Shown one piece after another: positions 17,439 to 26,067 of a stretch of DNA of 64,000 bases. Numbering within the stretch: the first letter of the stretch is position 1; each line of letters begins with the position of its first letter. The DNA is from Roseivirga sp. UBA6061 (lineage in GTDB: Bacteria > Bacteroidota > Bacteroidia > Cytophagales > Cyclobacteriaceae): positions 46,381-110,380 of the forward strand of contig DIYF01000170.1 of assembly GCA_002427745.1 (NCBI GenBank). Reading direction: 5' to 3'. The notes below the pieces were generated by a model. It did no database searches. It was given only the letters and a program-made list of their open reading frames with translations, and was not told the DNA's origin. A program made the position numbers and the translations under genes.

Positions 17439-17736
17439 AAGTTGAAAAAATTGATGCTCCGATAATTTAGAACATATTTATGAGACGGACAAACGGTTGC
17501 ATTGGCATCATCTGAGGATTTGAGACGGGTTTTAAAAAGCCCCTTTCATGACTCAATACCAATCACAGACAGACACCCTACCCGGCCTCTTCTTTTCAGA
17601 CCTGCCCCCCTGAAGAACCAGATTAAAATACCGACTTCACCTGTCACAGATTCACTGCTTACAAAGGCTTAATACGGTCTCTTTCTATGCAACAATTCAA
17701 GTCATATCTTTTCTGATTAAAAACTTCTCAAGTCTG

Positions 17737-17768
17737 TTGCTTTTTAACAATCTGAATCACTACATTTG
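17737..17768 (+). promoter_or_regulatory. Bacteroidota-type promoter of tRNA-Met
   Basis: TTG (17737-17739), 21-bp spacer, TACATTTG (17761-17768). The bases after the -7 element (CACTC) match those after the tRNA-Thr -7 element. Only 11 bp separate it from the tRNA remnant, so the remnant would be transcribed as leader of the tRNA-Met precursor. Confidence 0.7.
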
Positions 17769-17779
17769 CACTCCCAAAA

Positions 17780-17835
17780 GGCGAGGTACCTGCCTGCCGA
17801 AGGCAGGGCTCAGCAGAGCAAACAGGTATTTCAAC
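17780..17835 (+). pseudogene. tRNA-Met 5' remnant interrupted by a palindrome
   Basis: GGCGAGGTA (17780-17788) equals the first nine bases of the intact tRNA-Met 66 bp downstream. Then comes the palindrome CCTGCCTGCCGAAGGCAGG (17789-17807), then GCTCAG...AGAGC (17808-17819), the D-arm with its loop shortened, and a weaker match CAGGTATTTCAAC to the anticodon arm. The 3' half is missing. Confidence 0.75.
17789..17807. repeat. CCTGCC/GGCAGG palindrome inside the tRNA-Met remnant
   Basis: CCTGCCTGCCGAAGGCAGG, a 7-bp stem (CCTGCCT/AGGCAGG) and 5-base loop, placed exactly between tRNA positions 9 and 10. Same family as 1154-1176 and 49333-49368. Confidence 0.75.
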
Positions 17836-17845
17836 TACAACCAAT

Positions 17846-17919
17846 GGCGAGGTAGCTCAGTTGGTTAGAGCGCAGGATTCATAACCCTGAGGTCACGGGT
17901 TCAACTCCCGTCTTCGCTA
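17846..17919 (+). tRNA. tRNA-Met (anticodon CAT), elongator type
   Basis: Cloverleaf: acceptor GGCGAGG/CTTCGCT with two G-T pairs, D-stem GCTC/GAGC, anticodon arm CAGGA-TTCATAA-CCCTG (one A-C mismatch), T-arm ACGGG-TTCAACT-CCCGT, discriminator A; CCA not encoded. The acceptor pairs at position 1-72, unlike an initiator, and the sequence resembles elongator Met rather than the lysidine-modified Ile2 tRNA. Confidence 0.93.
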
Positions 17920-17921
17920 CT

Positions 17922-17953
17922 AAAACCCAGGTTTCATTTGAAGCCTGGGTTTT
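17922..17953 (+). terminator. Intrinsic terminator of tRNA-Met
   Basis: AAAACCCAGG (17922-17931) pairs with CCTGGGTTTT (17944-17953), directly after the tRNA. It lies between the tRNA and the GIY-YIG gene, the same order as at tRNA-Thr. Confidence 0.85.
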
Positions 17954-17965
17954 CTGTTTTAAGAC

Positions 17966-18214
17966 ATGCCTTACTATGTGTATGTACTGTTCTCCCCCTG
18001 TTCCAAATCATTCTATAAAGGGCAAACCAATGACCTGGTTCAGAGACTTGCCAGACACGATCAGGGAAGAGAGACCTACACCTCTAAAAACAGACCCTGG
18101 CATTTGGTTTGGTACGCTATCAAACCCACAAGAACCGAGGCCATGGCTCTGGAGAAAAAGCTTAAAAACTTATCTATAGACAGACTCTCGGTTTTGGCAA
18201 TAAAAAAACCCTGA
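17966..18214 (+). CDS. Small GIY-YIG nuclease family protein, tRNA-Met locus
   Basis: 82 residues, a single GIY-YIG domain: YYVYVLFSP and FYKGQTNDLVQRLARHDQG, then YTSKNRPWHLVWY and the metal-binding Glu of MALEKKLKN (about residue 63). It is diverged from the pair at the tRNA-Thr locus, so it is not a recent copy of them. It starts 12 bp after the tRNA-Met terminator. Its last codons and TGA stop run into the terminator hairpin of the convergent rplT gene. DNA nuclease activity is inferred from the motifs; association with tRNA is seen in sequence. Confidence 0.83.
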   Translation: MPYYVYVLFSPCSKSFYKGQTNDLVQRLARHDQGRETYTSKNRPWHLVWYAIKPTRTEAMALEKKLKNLSIDRLSVLAIKKP

Positions 18215-18230
18215 CGTTTCCGCCAGGGTT
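18202..18230 (-). terminator. Intrinsic terminator of rplT
   Basis: AACCCTG (18207-18213) pairs with CAGGGTT (18224-18230); on the minus strand it is followed by a run of T. Its left arm overlaps the stop codon of the convergent GIY-YIG gene. Confidence 0.85.
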
Positions 18231-18254
18231 CTTACCATATCTTGCTGTGAGTGT

Positions 18255-18599
18255 TTATTTTACTTTGTCGATCACTGCTTTGAAAGCTTCAGGGTGATTC
18301 ATTGCTAAATCAGCCAAAACTTTTCTGTTCAACTCAATTCCTGACTTACCCAGCTTACCCATGAACTGAGAGTAAGACATTCCGTGCTGTCTTGCTCCTG
18401 CATTGATACGCTGAATCCAAAGTTTTCTAAACTCTCTCTTTTTTGCTTTTCTGTCTCTGTAAGCGAACTGCAGACCTTTTTCGATCTGGTTCTTAGCTAC
18501 AGTCCAGACATTCTTTTTTCTCCCCCAATAGCCTTTGGCCATTTTGAGGATTCTCTTTCTTTTTGCTCTTGACGCTACTGCGTTTACTGATCTTGGCAT
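18255..18599 (-). CDS. rplT: 50S ribosomal protein L20
   Basis: 114 residues, normal length. Family sequence [38 protein letters not shown], then [17 protein letters not shown]. It binds 23S rRNA and is needed for early 50S assembly. Last gene of the infC-rpmI-rplT cluster, followed by a strong terminator. L20 represses its own operon in other bacteria; no leader structure for that was identified here. Confidence 0.97.
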   Translation of the reverse strand: MPRSVNAVASRAKRKRILKMAKGYWGRKKNVWTVAKNQIEKGLQFAYRDRKAKKREFRKLWIQRINAGARQHGMSYSQFMGKLGKSGIELNRKVLADLAMNHPEAFKAVIDKVK

Positions 18600-18689
18600 A
18601 ATGTTAATTTTTTTGACTTTTGGCGGAAGGACTGAACCAACTCTTTGGGGCCGTAAGCCGGGTGAATAAATTTAACCTTCTAATCGAAA

Positions 18690-18884
18690 TTAGATGTTGA
18701 GCATTGCTTTAACGTTCTTCTCATCAGACTTGTGTACCAGGCCCATATGAGTCAGATTACGCTTCTGCTTTGTCTCTTTTTTGGTAAGGATATGACTTTT
18801 GAAAGCGTGCTTTCTCTTGATCTTACCCGTTCCAGTCAATTTGAAACGTTTTTTCGCTCCAGATTTAGTTTTTACTTTAGGCAT
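18690..18884 (-). CDS. rpmI: 50S ribosomal protein L35
   Basis: 64 residues, standard length. [20 protein letters not shown], then [14 protein letters not shown] is the family signature. It lies between infC (28-bp gap) and rplT (90-bp gap) in the conserved order. Confidence 0.97.
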   Translation of the reverse strand: MPKVKTKSGAKKRFKLTGTGKIKRKHAFKSHILTKKETKQKRNLTHMGLVHKSDEKNVKAMLNI

Positions 18885-18912
18885 TTTATATAAAGTTTAA
18901 CAAAATATGGTC

Positions 18913-19467
18913 TTACTTTTTGGCCACCTTAGGTGCCAGGAACAAGAACATTCTCTTTCCTTCCAACTTAGGTAGCTGCTCCACTTTTGCATACTCCTCG
19001 AGCGCCTGTGCAAATTTCAGCAAGAGAATCTCACCCCTGTCTTTATACACAATTGCCCTACCCCTGAACTGCACATAAGCTTTCACTTTAGCGCCATCTT
19101 CCAGGAAGTTTTTGGCATGCTTCAGTTTAAAATTAAAATCATGATCGTCCGTATTCGGTCCGAACCTGATTTCCTTAATTACTGTCTTCGAAGCTTTGGC
19201 TTTAATTTCCTTTTGCTTCTTCTTCTGATCGTACTTGAACTTCGAGTAATCGATCACTTTACATACAGGAGGGTCCGCTTTTGGAGAAATCTCTACTAGA
19301 TCAAGTCCCTGGTCCTGTGCTATTTTTATTCCTTCAGATACAGAATATATACCTACCGTAACGTTATCACCGACTAACCGGATCTGCCGGGCGGTGATTT
19401 TACCATTGACTTTGTAAGGCTCCTCCACCCTTCCTCTGGGGGGGTACCTTCTTCTCATTTTAGCGAT
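18913..19467 (-). CDS. infC: Translation initiation factor IF-3, probable ATC start
   Basis: Binds the 30S subunit and controls start-codon fidelity. N-terminal domain [20 protein letters not shown], linker with Lys-rich helix, C-terminal domain ending [17 protein letters not shown]. The first ATG is at 19458 (MRRRYPPRG), but a strong Shine-Dalgarno AAGGAGG (GGAGG at 19477-19473) lies 14 bases from it and only 5 bases from an in-frame ATC at 19467, giving [12 protein letters not shown], 184 residues. E. coli infC uses an unusual ATT start that IF-3 itself discriminates against; an ATC here would allow the same autoregulation. The start choice is inference; gene identity is firm. Confidence 0.93.
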   Translation of the reverse strand: MAKMRRRYPPRGRVEEPYKVNGKITARQIRLVGDNVTVGIYSVSEGIKIAQDQGLDLVEISPKADPPVCKVIDYSKFKYDQKKKQKEIKAKASKTVIKEIRFGPNTDDHDFNFKLKHAKNFLEDGAKVKAYVQFRGRAIVYKDRGEILLLKFAQALEEYAKVEQLPKLEGKRMFLFLAPKVAKK

Positions 19468-19477
19468 TTTGACCTCC
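19468..19477 (-). promoter_or_regulatory. Strong ribosome binding site of infC
   Basis: GGAGG followed by TCAAA then the in-frame ATC. Most genes in this window show no comparable Shine-Dalgarno sequence. Confidence 0.7.
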
Positions 19478-19541
19478 TTGTCTTGTTAAAAATGTTTGCA
19501 AATATCGGGATATTTTTTCAATAATCCATTTATGTGAAATT

Positions 19542-19572
19542 CCCGGAGCGAAATTTACTATTTCGCCCCGAG
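19542..19572 (-). promoter_or_regulatory. Hairpin spanning the thrS stop codon
   Basis: CCCGGAGCGAAA (19542-19553) pairs with TTTCGCCCCGAG (19561-19572), 10 of 12 pairs, with the thrS stop (19558-19560) in the loop. No T-run follows on the minus strand, so it could be an attenuator, an mRNA-stabilising stem or a weak terminator between thrS and infC. Confidence 0.5.
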
Positions 19573-21510
19573 AGATTTCTTCTTTTCGTCATTAAAATAG
19601 CGAATAAAATCATCAATTGAGAAAGAACCCACATCTCCTTCTCCATGTCGTCTTACTGCCACCTGTCTTGATTCCTGCTCCTTCTCTCCCACGATCAGCA
19701 TGATAGGAATCTTCTTCACCTCAGCATCACGTATTTTCCTGCCTATCTTCTCATCTCTGTTATCTACAAAACCTGTAATATCTTCCGATTCCAGTATTTT
19801 GTACAGTTCCTGGGCATAGCCTGCATATTTTTCAGAGATAGGCAGAACAGCAACCTGATCCGGTGTAAGCCAAAGCGGGAATTCTGCACCACAGTGCTCT
19901 ATTAAAACGGCAACAAAACGTTCCATTGAACCAAAAGGTGCTCTGTGTATCATTACAGGACGATGCTTCTGGTTGTCAGAACCCGTATACTCCAACTCAA
20001 ACCTTTCTGGTAAGTTGTAATCTACCTGAATAGTTCCCAGCTGCCATTTTCTTCCCAGGGCATCCTTCACCATAAAGTCAAGTTTTGGTCCATAGAAAGC
20101 TGCCTCACCCAATTCCGTTACGGTTCTCAGGTTTTTATCAGCTACGGCCTCAATGATGGCCTCCTCTGACCTCTCCCATGCCTCGTCTGTACCAATGTAT
20201 TTGGTTTGGTTCTCAGGATCTCTTAATGAAATTTGAGCTGTAAAATCATCAAAACCGAGTGATTCAAAAATATAGAGCACCAGGTCGATTACTTTCTTAA
20301 ACTCCTCCTTTACCTGCTCCGGAGTACAGAAGATGTGCGCATCGTCTTGTGTAAAACCTCTGACACGAGTAAGGCCATGAAGCTCACCACTTTGCTCATA
20401 GCGATAAACAGTACCGAACTCAGCCATCCTTACGGGGAGGTCTTTATATGAGCGAGGTTTGAATTTATATATTTCACAGTGGTGAGGACAGTTCATCGGC
20501 TTCAGCAAAAACTCTTCTCCTTCATGAGGAGTAGAGATAGGCTGAAACGAATCTTCACCATATTTTTCATAGTGACCTGAAGTCACATAAAGATCTTTTT
20601 GGCCTATGTGCGGTGTGACTACCAAATCATAGCCGGCACGTACCTGTGCTTTTTTCAAAAAGGCCTCCAGGCGCTCGCGCAGCTTGGCACCTTTGGGTAG
20701 CCACATAGGCAGGCCAGCTCCTACTCTTTGAGAAAAAGTAAAGAGTTCCAGCTCTTTACCTAGCTTTCTGTGATCACGTTTCTTAGCCTCCTCAAGCATC
20801 TGTAAATGCGCTGTGAGCTCCTTCTGCTTTGGGAAGGTAATGCCGTATATACGGGTAAGTTGCTTATTATTTTCGTCACCCTTCCAATAGGCTCCGGCTA
20901 CATTCAACAGTTTCACCGCTTTGATGAAACCTGTGTGTGGGATGTGTGGTCCACGACATAGGTCAGTGAATTCACCTTGCTGATAGAAAGTGATACTTCC
21001 ATCTTCCAGTCCATCAATCAGGTCCAGTTTGTATTCATCCCGCTTGTCGGTGAAGTAAGTGATAGCATCTGCTTTTGATACTTCCGATCGGTTGTAAGTA
21101 TTCTTCTGGCGTGCCAGTTCCAGCATTTTCTGCTCCACCTTTTCCAGGTGTGCTGCATCAAAATGCTGATCTCCAAAATCCACATCATAATAGTAGCCAT
21201 GCTCAATTGAGGGGCCAATACCGAATTTGGTTCCCGGGTACAGAATTTCCAGTGCTTCAGCCATCAGGTGTGCTGAAGAGTGCCAGAAGGTAGCTTTACC
21301 TTCTGCATCATTCCAGGTAAGAAGCTTAAGAGAAGCGTCTTCGGTGATGGCACGTGTTGCGTCCCATACTTCACCGTTGACCTCCGCGGCCAATACATTT
21401 CTCGCCAGCCCTTCGCTGATGCTCAAGGCCACATCCATAGCCGAGCTTCCCTGAGCAAATTCCTTTACTGTTCCGTCAGGGAGAGTGATTTTAATTATTT
21501 CGTTACTCAT
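19558..21510 (-). CDS. thrS: Threonine-tRNA ligase
   Basis: 650 residues from ATG 21510 ([18 protein letters not shown]). Charges tRNA-Thr. Domains in order: TGS (about 1-65), editing domain with [12 protein letters not shown] and the Zn/editing residues of [11 protein letters not shown], class II catalytic core with [20 protein letters not shown], the motif 2 region [20 protein letters not shown] and motif 3 [15 protein letters not shown], and the C-terminal anticodon-binding domain. The frame extends to 21525 but MSNE is the better N-terminus. It precedes infC, the widely conserved thrS-infC-rpmI-rplT order. Confidence 0.97.
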   Translation of the reverse strand: MSNEIIKITLPDGTVKEFAQGSSAMDVALSISEGLARNVLAAEVNGEVWDATRAITEDASLKLLTWNDAEGKATFWHSSAHLMAEALEILYPGTKFGIGPSIEHGYYYDVDFGDQHFDAAHLEKVEQKMLELARQKNTYNRSEVSKADAITYFTDKRDEYKLDLIDGLEDGSITFYQQGEFTDLCRGPHIPHTGFIKAVKLLNVAGAYWKGDENNKQLTRIYGITFPKQKELTAHLQMLEEAKKRDHRKLGKELELFTFSQRVGAGLPMWLPKGAKLRERLEAFLKKAQVRAGYDLVVTPHIGQKDLYVTSGHYEKYGEDSFQPISTPHEGEEFLLKPMNCPHHCEIYKFKPRSYKDLPVRMAEFGTVYRYEQSGELHGLTRVRGFTQDDAHIFCTPEQVKEEFKKVIDLVLYIFESLGFDDFTAQISLRDPENQTKYIGTDEAWERSEEAIIEAVADKNLRTVTELGEAAFYGPKLDFMVKDALGRKWQLGTIQVDYNLPERFELEYTGSDNQKHRPVMIHRAPFGSMERFVAVLIEHCGAEFPLWLTPDQVAVLPISEKYAGYAQELYKILESEDITGFVDNRDEKIGRKIRDAEVKKIPIMLIVGEKEQESRQVAVRRHGEGDVGSFSIDDFIRYFNDEKKKSLGAK

Positions 21511-21637
21511 TTTTCTGATAGTCAAATGCTACAAACCATTTGACAGGTTTTGTGATAAATATGAGCCGCAAATATGCAACATTATTTAGGAGAACCCTTT
21601 AGTAAATCTATGGTTTTGGGATTTTTTTATGACAGGT

Positions 21638-21662
21638 AGAGACAGCGTGAGGCTCTGTCTCT
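21638..21662 (-). terminator. Possible terminator hairpin downstream of the DUF5686 gene
   Basis: AGAGACAG (21638-21645) pairs with CTGTCTCT (21655-21662), 55 bp past the stop at 21717. The T-run on the minus strand begins about 10 bases later, so termination strength is uncertain. Confidence 0.4.
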
Positions 21663-21716
21663 CATGATGTCTTGATCAGAATAACAATAAGTCTCCTGTT
21701 GGAGAGCCCGAGTAGT

Positions 21717-24287
21717 TTAAAGCGACAGGTTAAAACTGAACTTAATACTCGACTTTCTGTCAGTGTTGATATCATTGTAGTTCAACCTGCGGATGTAGTC
21801 CACTCTGAAGAGCTTGAATATGTTTTCTACACCAAGCCCGACTTCAGCATAGGGTCTGGACGAGTCCAGGGTTCGGAACAGGTCCTGCACGCTTCCATCA
21901 CCAATCAGGGGTGCGCCCTGCTCGTCCCGGTTTACCTGTACATCGAGTGTACTTTGGCTTACATCTCCCACCAACATATTTCCTGTAGCGACAAGCCTCC
22001 ACTTAAGCTTTTTCATCAGCGGGATACGATTGAGAATAAAGCCTTCAAAAAAGTGCTGATATCTTAAAGAAGCGTAAGACTGACTTACAAATTCGAAGAA
22101 GTCCAGCCCATTAAAGGCAATACCGGTATACACAGGCTGCTCATTACCAATATGAGCTGTGAGCAATGGATATGGCACATCATTGAAAACATGGCCGGCA
22201 TTGATCTGATAAAAGGAAACACCCCAGAAACCCATTTTCAACCTCTGCGACACAGCAAAGTCAAGTTTATGGTAGTCAAAGTCTCCTCCCAGGGTTCCCT
22301 TAAGCCCCCTTGTATAAGCCAGAGCAAAGGTGGGCCAGCGGAGTGTACCCAGACTGATGCGGCTGTTATCATTGATAAGGAACGTTTCATCACGTGCATA
22401 CTTCAGCCGCAGACTCACCTCGGTGGTTGCGAAATCAGTACCCAGTGGTGAACCCACATCACTAAGATTGGTACGATACCTGAAATTGAACTCGGGATTA
22501 AAGTCCTGCTTTCTTAATCTGACTCCGAATGAAAAGGCTTTTGAGGCCTGATGCGCAAAGTCAAACTGGTATCGCTCATAACGGAAAGGACGCACCAGGT
22601 CTCCCAGCTGAGTCAGAGCCAGGAAGGCACTGCCATCATCCAGGTTGGTGAGCCCGTTGACCTGTATACCCAGCTGGTCCAGATCATTGCGGTAATTGAG
22701 AGAAAGTGTCGTCCACTTCTTCCGGTTAACAATCCATTGTACACCCAGGCCATATTTAAACTTCTGGTCTTTGAAACCATAGGCAGTGTAGCCATTGATC
22801 TGCCACTTGCGGCTAAAGTTCTCATTGGTTCTTCCTCCTACTCTTAGTCGGAAACCTTCTACATTATTTGCTGCGATCAGAAATGGCCAGGGCCCAAGGT
22901 CCAGCTGCCCGACTTCCACATATCCCCTGGCCACTGTTTTAAAGATGGTGGTCCAGGTCTTGACCAGTGGTATATTGTTCAAGGAGTCGATCATAGCAAA
23001 CACATTCTTCTCGGTAGTAGAAAGTGTGTCATGTCGGTTTTCTTCCCAGAAAAGGTCATTTTGGACGCGTGCATCCTCAGCCAGTTCAATGGTTCTTTCA
23101 AAGAATCTGATCGGCCTGGGTTCGGTGACCTGAAGATTTTTATTAGAAGTATAGAATTTGGCCAGGAAACCTGCCGATTTTTTGGACAACTCCGACACAT
23201 CTATCAAAACACGGGACTTTACCGGAAGCCAGGGTCCTGCTGTGGTCCGCTCTAATTCCTGTTGGATTCGTACTTTCTCAATGAAGTTCAGGTTAGCACC
23301 TTTTTGCATGGCAGCATCAATGCGCTTGATACCAAAATCTTCTTTGGCCACCCAGATCGTTCCTACAAAGGCGAGCTCCTGATTATTCTTGGGCTGAAAA
23401 TCCAATATGTAGCAATACTCACCCTCCACCTCGGCACTGTCTCTTAATTCATAATCATAAATCAATCTCCAGCCATCTCCGATAGGCGAAGCAAACTCCT
23501 TTTCCACAATGGTCATGCGGTTTTGATAAAAGTTGTACTCCTGAAAAGAAGACCCTATGATCTGCGAGATTAAAGAACCATCCTCAATTCCTACTCCCCG
23601 GATTTTGGTCTTCTCAATCTGCTCTTTCTGGAGTCGGGGGTTTGAGCGGAAGTAAAACTTCGAAAGGGACTCAGAAATAAACAGTGGCAGAATGGGTTTA
23701 CCATCCTCCCCGGCTATCACACTGATACTATCCAGCACTGCGGATATCTTCTGCATATATTTCTTTTCCCGCAGTTTATCCGTGATGTTATCAATGTCGA
23801 TCTCTATCTTATTATAGCTCTCGTACTCGTAGGCCTCCAGCTTGCGTTTGTCATTGAACTTCTTGTTATCAATTACCTTCCTCATAATGGGAAAAGCCGG
23901 GTTTTCCTGTTTTCCTGAGGTTACCACGAAGGTTCCCAGAGAATTGGCTTCCGGAAGCAATTGGAAATTGATGGTTTGGGTGATTCCCCTGACGTAAACT
24001 TTCTTTTTTCGCTCATAACCTATGTATGAAACGATGATGGTATCGGACTCGGCTTCTCCTTTGATTTCATAGAGGCCGTCAAAGTCTGTAGGAGATCCAA
24101 TGGAGGTTCCCTGAAGCACCACATTGGCGAATGGGATAGGGTCTCCCGATTCAGCATCGATAACCTTTCCCCTGATGATAGTTTGTTGTGAGAAAGCCTG
24201 CAGACCTATAAGGACGCCCGCAAGCAACAAAGTAATGCGTTTCAAATGACCGTGTTTAGTTTTTAAACAGTTGTTTAACGAGAGCAT
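21717..24287 (-). CDS. DUF5686 outer-membrane protein with carboxypeptidase-like domain
   Basis: 856 residues. After a signal peptide (hydrophobic LLAGVLIGLQAFSQ, about residues 20-34) comes a CarboxypepD_reg-like beta-sandwich (IIRGKVIDAESGDPIPFANV, about 37-56, to LLPEANSLGTFVV) and then the DUF5686 region (IMRKVIDNKKFNDKRKLEAY) ending in a long C-terminal stretch of alternating hydrophobic residues that looks like an outer-membrane beta-barrel. The domain order is that of a common Bacteroidota family of unknown function, related in layout to TonB-dependent receptors but without a plug domain. Transcribed alone. Confidence 0.85.
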   Translation of the reverse strand: MLSLNNCLKTKHGHLKRITLLLAGVLIGLQAFSQQTIIRGKVIDAESGDPIPFANVVLQGTSIGSPTDFDGLYEIKGEAESDTIIVSYIGYERKKKVYVRGITQTINFQLLPEANSLGTFVVTSGKQENPAFPIMRKVIDNKKFNDKRKLEAYEYESYNKIEIDIDNITDKLREKKYMQKISAVLDSISVIAGEDGKPILPLFISESLSKFYFRSNPRLQKEQIEKTKIRGVGIEDGSLISQIIGSSFQEYNFYQNRMTIVEKEFASPIGDGWRLIYDYELRDSAEVEGEYCYILDFQPKNNQELAFVGTIWVAKEDFGIKRIDAAMQKGANLNFIEKVRIQQELERTTAGPWLPVKSRVLIDVSELSKKSAGFLAKFYTSNKNLQVTEPRPIRFFERTIELAEDARVQNDLFWEENRHDTLSTTEKNVFAMIDSLNNIPLVKTWTTIFKTVARGYVEVGQLDLGPWPFLIAANNVEGFRLRVGGRTNENFSRKWQINGYTAYGFKDQKFKYGLGVQWIVNRKKWTTLSLNYRNDLDQLGIQVNGLTNLDDGSAFLALTQLGDLVRPFRYERYQFDFAHQASKAFSFGVRLRKQDFNPEFNFRYRTNLSDVGSPLGTDFATTEVSLRLKYARDETFLINDNSRISLGTLRWPTFALAYTRGLKGTLGGDFDYHKLDFAVSQRLKMGFWGVSFYQINAGHVFNDVPYPLLTAHIGNEQPVYTGIAFNGLDFFEFVSQSYASLRYQHFFEGFILNRIPLMKKLKWRLVATGNMLVGDVSQSTLDVQVNRDEQGAPLIGDGSVQDLFRTLDSSRPYAEVGLGVENIFKLFRVDYIRRLNYNDINTDRKSSIKFSFNLSL

Positions 24288-24328
24288 TGACGAAAAAGTG
24301 AACCTTCAGCTCATTTTTTAACAATTTA

Positions 24329-25006
24329 TCAGGGCTTACGTTCACTTTGATCCAAATAATTTTTAATGTGGATATCTGACCTTTTCACAATACGCTGATA
24401 CCACGCTAATTTCAGTTCTCTTTTTTCTTTATCAGACAGTTGCCAATGGACATCTGAACCTTTCAGTCTGGCCACTAATTCATTCAAAATCAATGCCGCA
24501 CTCACCGAAATGTTGAAAGATTCGGTGAAACCATACATGGGTATGTGAATCAGTTCATCTGCCTCTTCTTTGGCATGATTGCTCAACCCACGGAGCTCTG
24601 TACCAAAGATCAAAGCCGTCTTCTGACTAATGTCTAACTCATGCACAGATGCAGAATTGTGGTCAGGGGTTGTACCGACTATGCGATATCCTTTCTTTTT
24701 TAAGTCTTTTATACAACGGGCCGGACTATCTTCAGAACGAACATACTTCTCCAAGTTGACCCATTTTGACGCACCTCTGACAATATTCGGGTTTACTTCA
24801 TAGTCGTGCAGCTTCTGAGCGATGTATAAATCCTGTATACCAAAGCAATCACAGGTTCTGATCACAGCACTGATATTATGTGCGTGATACAGATCTTCCA
24901 GCATAACCGTGAGGTGACGGGTGCGCTGGTTTAATACATCATCGATGAGCTGCACCTTATGATCAGTGACATACTCTTCCAGTAAAGTGATTAATTCCTG
25001 TTCCAC
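24329..25006 (-). CDS. trmH: TrmH-type SPOUT RNA 2'-O-methyltransferase
   Basis: 225 residues. SpoU/TrmH family: LEDLYHAHNISAVIRTCDCF (motif 1), ALIFGTELRGLS (motif 2) and IPMYGFTESFNISVSAAL (motif 3), which together form the SAM-binding trefoil knot. The C-terminal extension and 'AVIRTCDCFGIQDLY' fit TrmH, which methylates G18 of tRNAs. I choose GTG 25006: an ATG at 25045 is in frame, but the probable -7 promoter element (25033-25040) lies inside that extension, and MPTFAVSILVQSC is not family-like. A different rRNA target cannot be excluded. Confidence 0.82.
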   Translation of the reverse strand: MEQELITLLEEYVTDHKVQLIDDVLNQRTRHLTVMLEDLYHAHNISAVIRTCDCFGIQDLYIAQKLHDYEVNPNIVRGASKWVNLEKYVRSEDSPARCIKDLKKKGYRIVGTTPDHNSASVHELDISQKTALIFGTELRGLSNHAKEEADELIHIPMYGFTESFNISVSAALILNELVARLKGSDVHWQLSDKEKRELKLAWYQRIVKRSDIHIKNYLDQSERKP

Positions 25007-25032
25007 ACAGCTCTGTACTAAAATTGAAACGG

Positions 25033-25040
25033 CAAAGGTA
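25033..25040 (-). promoter_or_regulatory. -7 promoter element ahead of trmH
   Basis: TACCTTTG on the minus strand matches TAnnTTTG. It decides the start of trmH because it lies downstream of the longer frame's ATG. Confidence 0.45.
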
Positions 25041-25163
25041 GGCAAAATGAGAAATGTTGAACGCCAATTTTGAATTGCTCTCTTCGTAACAGTCTCCCTT
25101 TTGCCTGCTTATATTACGGAACCGTATGCCCCGCTAGTAAACCGCTTCAAGGGTGAGACGTAT

Positions 25164-26063
25164 ATGAGCTTAATGTCACTTAAGAGAATCAGGCTTTTTT
25201 TATGCTTTTTATTATGCATGTCTCCTACTCTACGGGCCCAGGACCAGCTAGAAGTATTTCTTCCTGATCTTGTATCCACCGATCTTATTGAATACTACAC
25301 GGCCTTTATGCCCGATGGTAGCCAGCTTTACTTTGTAAGAAGAAATGCCCGCTGGGGAGATTTCAATGATAAGACACCCGGCCATATCTACATGACTGAA
25401 AAATCTCATGGCGAATGGAAAGAACCACAGCCTGCCGGTTTTTCAGGGAAGTATTCCGATGGAGCCCCCTTTATATCGGCAGACGGCAAGTATTTCTTCT
25501 TTACTTCAAAGCGCCCCAGCCCGGAGAAAAACACCCCGGATACAGATGTCTGGTTTATGACTCAAACCGATAACGGCTGGTCTTCTCCTGCCCTGCTTTC
25601 CGGAAATGTTAATTCAGCCCGGACAGAATTCAGTCCGGTGCTTACCAAAAGTGGTAACCTGTACTTTGCTTCTATGCGAGCTGGCGGCTTCGGTCAGGGT
25701 GATATTTATGTCTGTCGGTTCGATGGCAGCGCCTGCCACAATGCACAGAACCTGGGTGAGAACATTAATACTTCTACAGGTGAATGGAATGTTTTTGTAG
25801 ACCCTGACGAGACCTATATGATTTTTGAAGCCTCAGGTCGCATTCCCGACAGAGATAACGGAGACTTCTATATCTCTTTTCGAAAGAACGGGCAATGGCA
25901 GCCCGCGGTATTTATGGAATCGCTGAACACTACCGGCAGTGACCTGGCTGCCAGGTTGTCTCCTGATGGTAAAACGCTTTATTTCGCCCAGTCTCATAAT
26001 GGAGAGGTGGACATCAAGTCTGTCAGCATCAATGTCATCGAGCAATACAGGACTGATAAATAA
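25164..26063 (+). CDS. Secreted PD40 (TolB-like) beta-propeller protein
   Basis: 299 residues from ATG 25164 (MSLMSLKRIRLFLCFLLCMS), with a signal peptide ending near LRAQ. The mature protein is a series of PD40 blades: YYTAFMPDGSQLYFVRRNA, GAPFISADGKYFFFTSKRP, EFSPVLTKSGNLYFASMRAG, WNVFVDPDETYMIFEASGR and AARLSPDGKTLYFAQS. Such propellers usually bind proteins or peptidoglycan-associated partners in the periplasm. No catalytic domain is attached. An earlier in-frame ATG at 25101 would bury the signal peptide. Similar blades occur in the OmpA protein at 42456 and in the wHTH regulators near 57-61 kb. Confidence 0.75.
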   Translation: MSLMSLKRIRLFLCFLLCMSPTLRAQDQLEVFLPDLVSTDLIEYYTAFMPDGSQLYFVRRNARWGDFNDKTPGHIYMTEKSHGEWKEPQPAGFSGKYSDGAPFISADGKYFFFTSKRPSPEKNTPDTDVWFMTQTDNGWSSPALLSGNVNSARTEFSPVLTKSGNLYFASMRAGGFGQGDIYVCRFDGSACHNAQNLGENINTSTGEWNVFVDPDETYMIFEASGRIPDRDNGDFYISFRKNGQWQPAVFMESLNTTGSDLAARLSPDGKTLYFAQSHNGEVDIKSVSINVIEQYRTDK

Positions 26064-26067
26064 CAGA

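Larger units (their letters stand above)
17439..17845. other. 407-bp intergenic region ahead of tRNA-Met
   Basis: No protein gene is visible. It should hold the promoter of the START-like gene (minus strand) and contains the tRNA-Met promoter and a palindrome-interrupted 5' fragment of tRNA-Met, listed separately. Confidence 0.7.

Noticed and set aside
25007..25045. Longer N-terminus of the TrmH-type protein
   Set aside because: A TACCTTTG -7 element lies inside it and the residues do not match the family; GTG 25006 is preferred.
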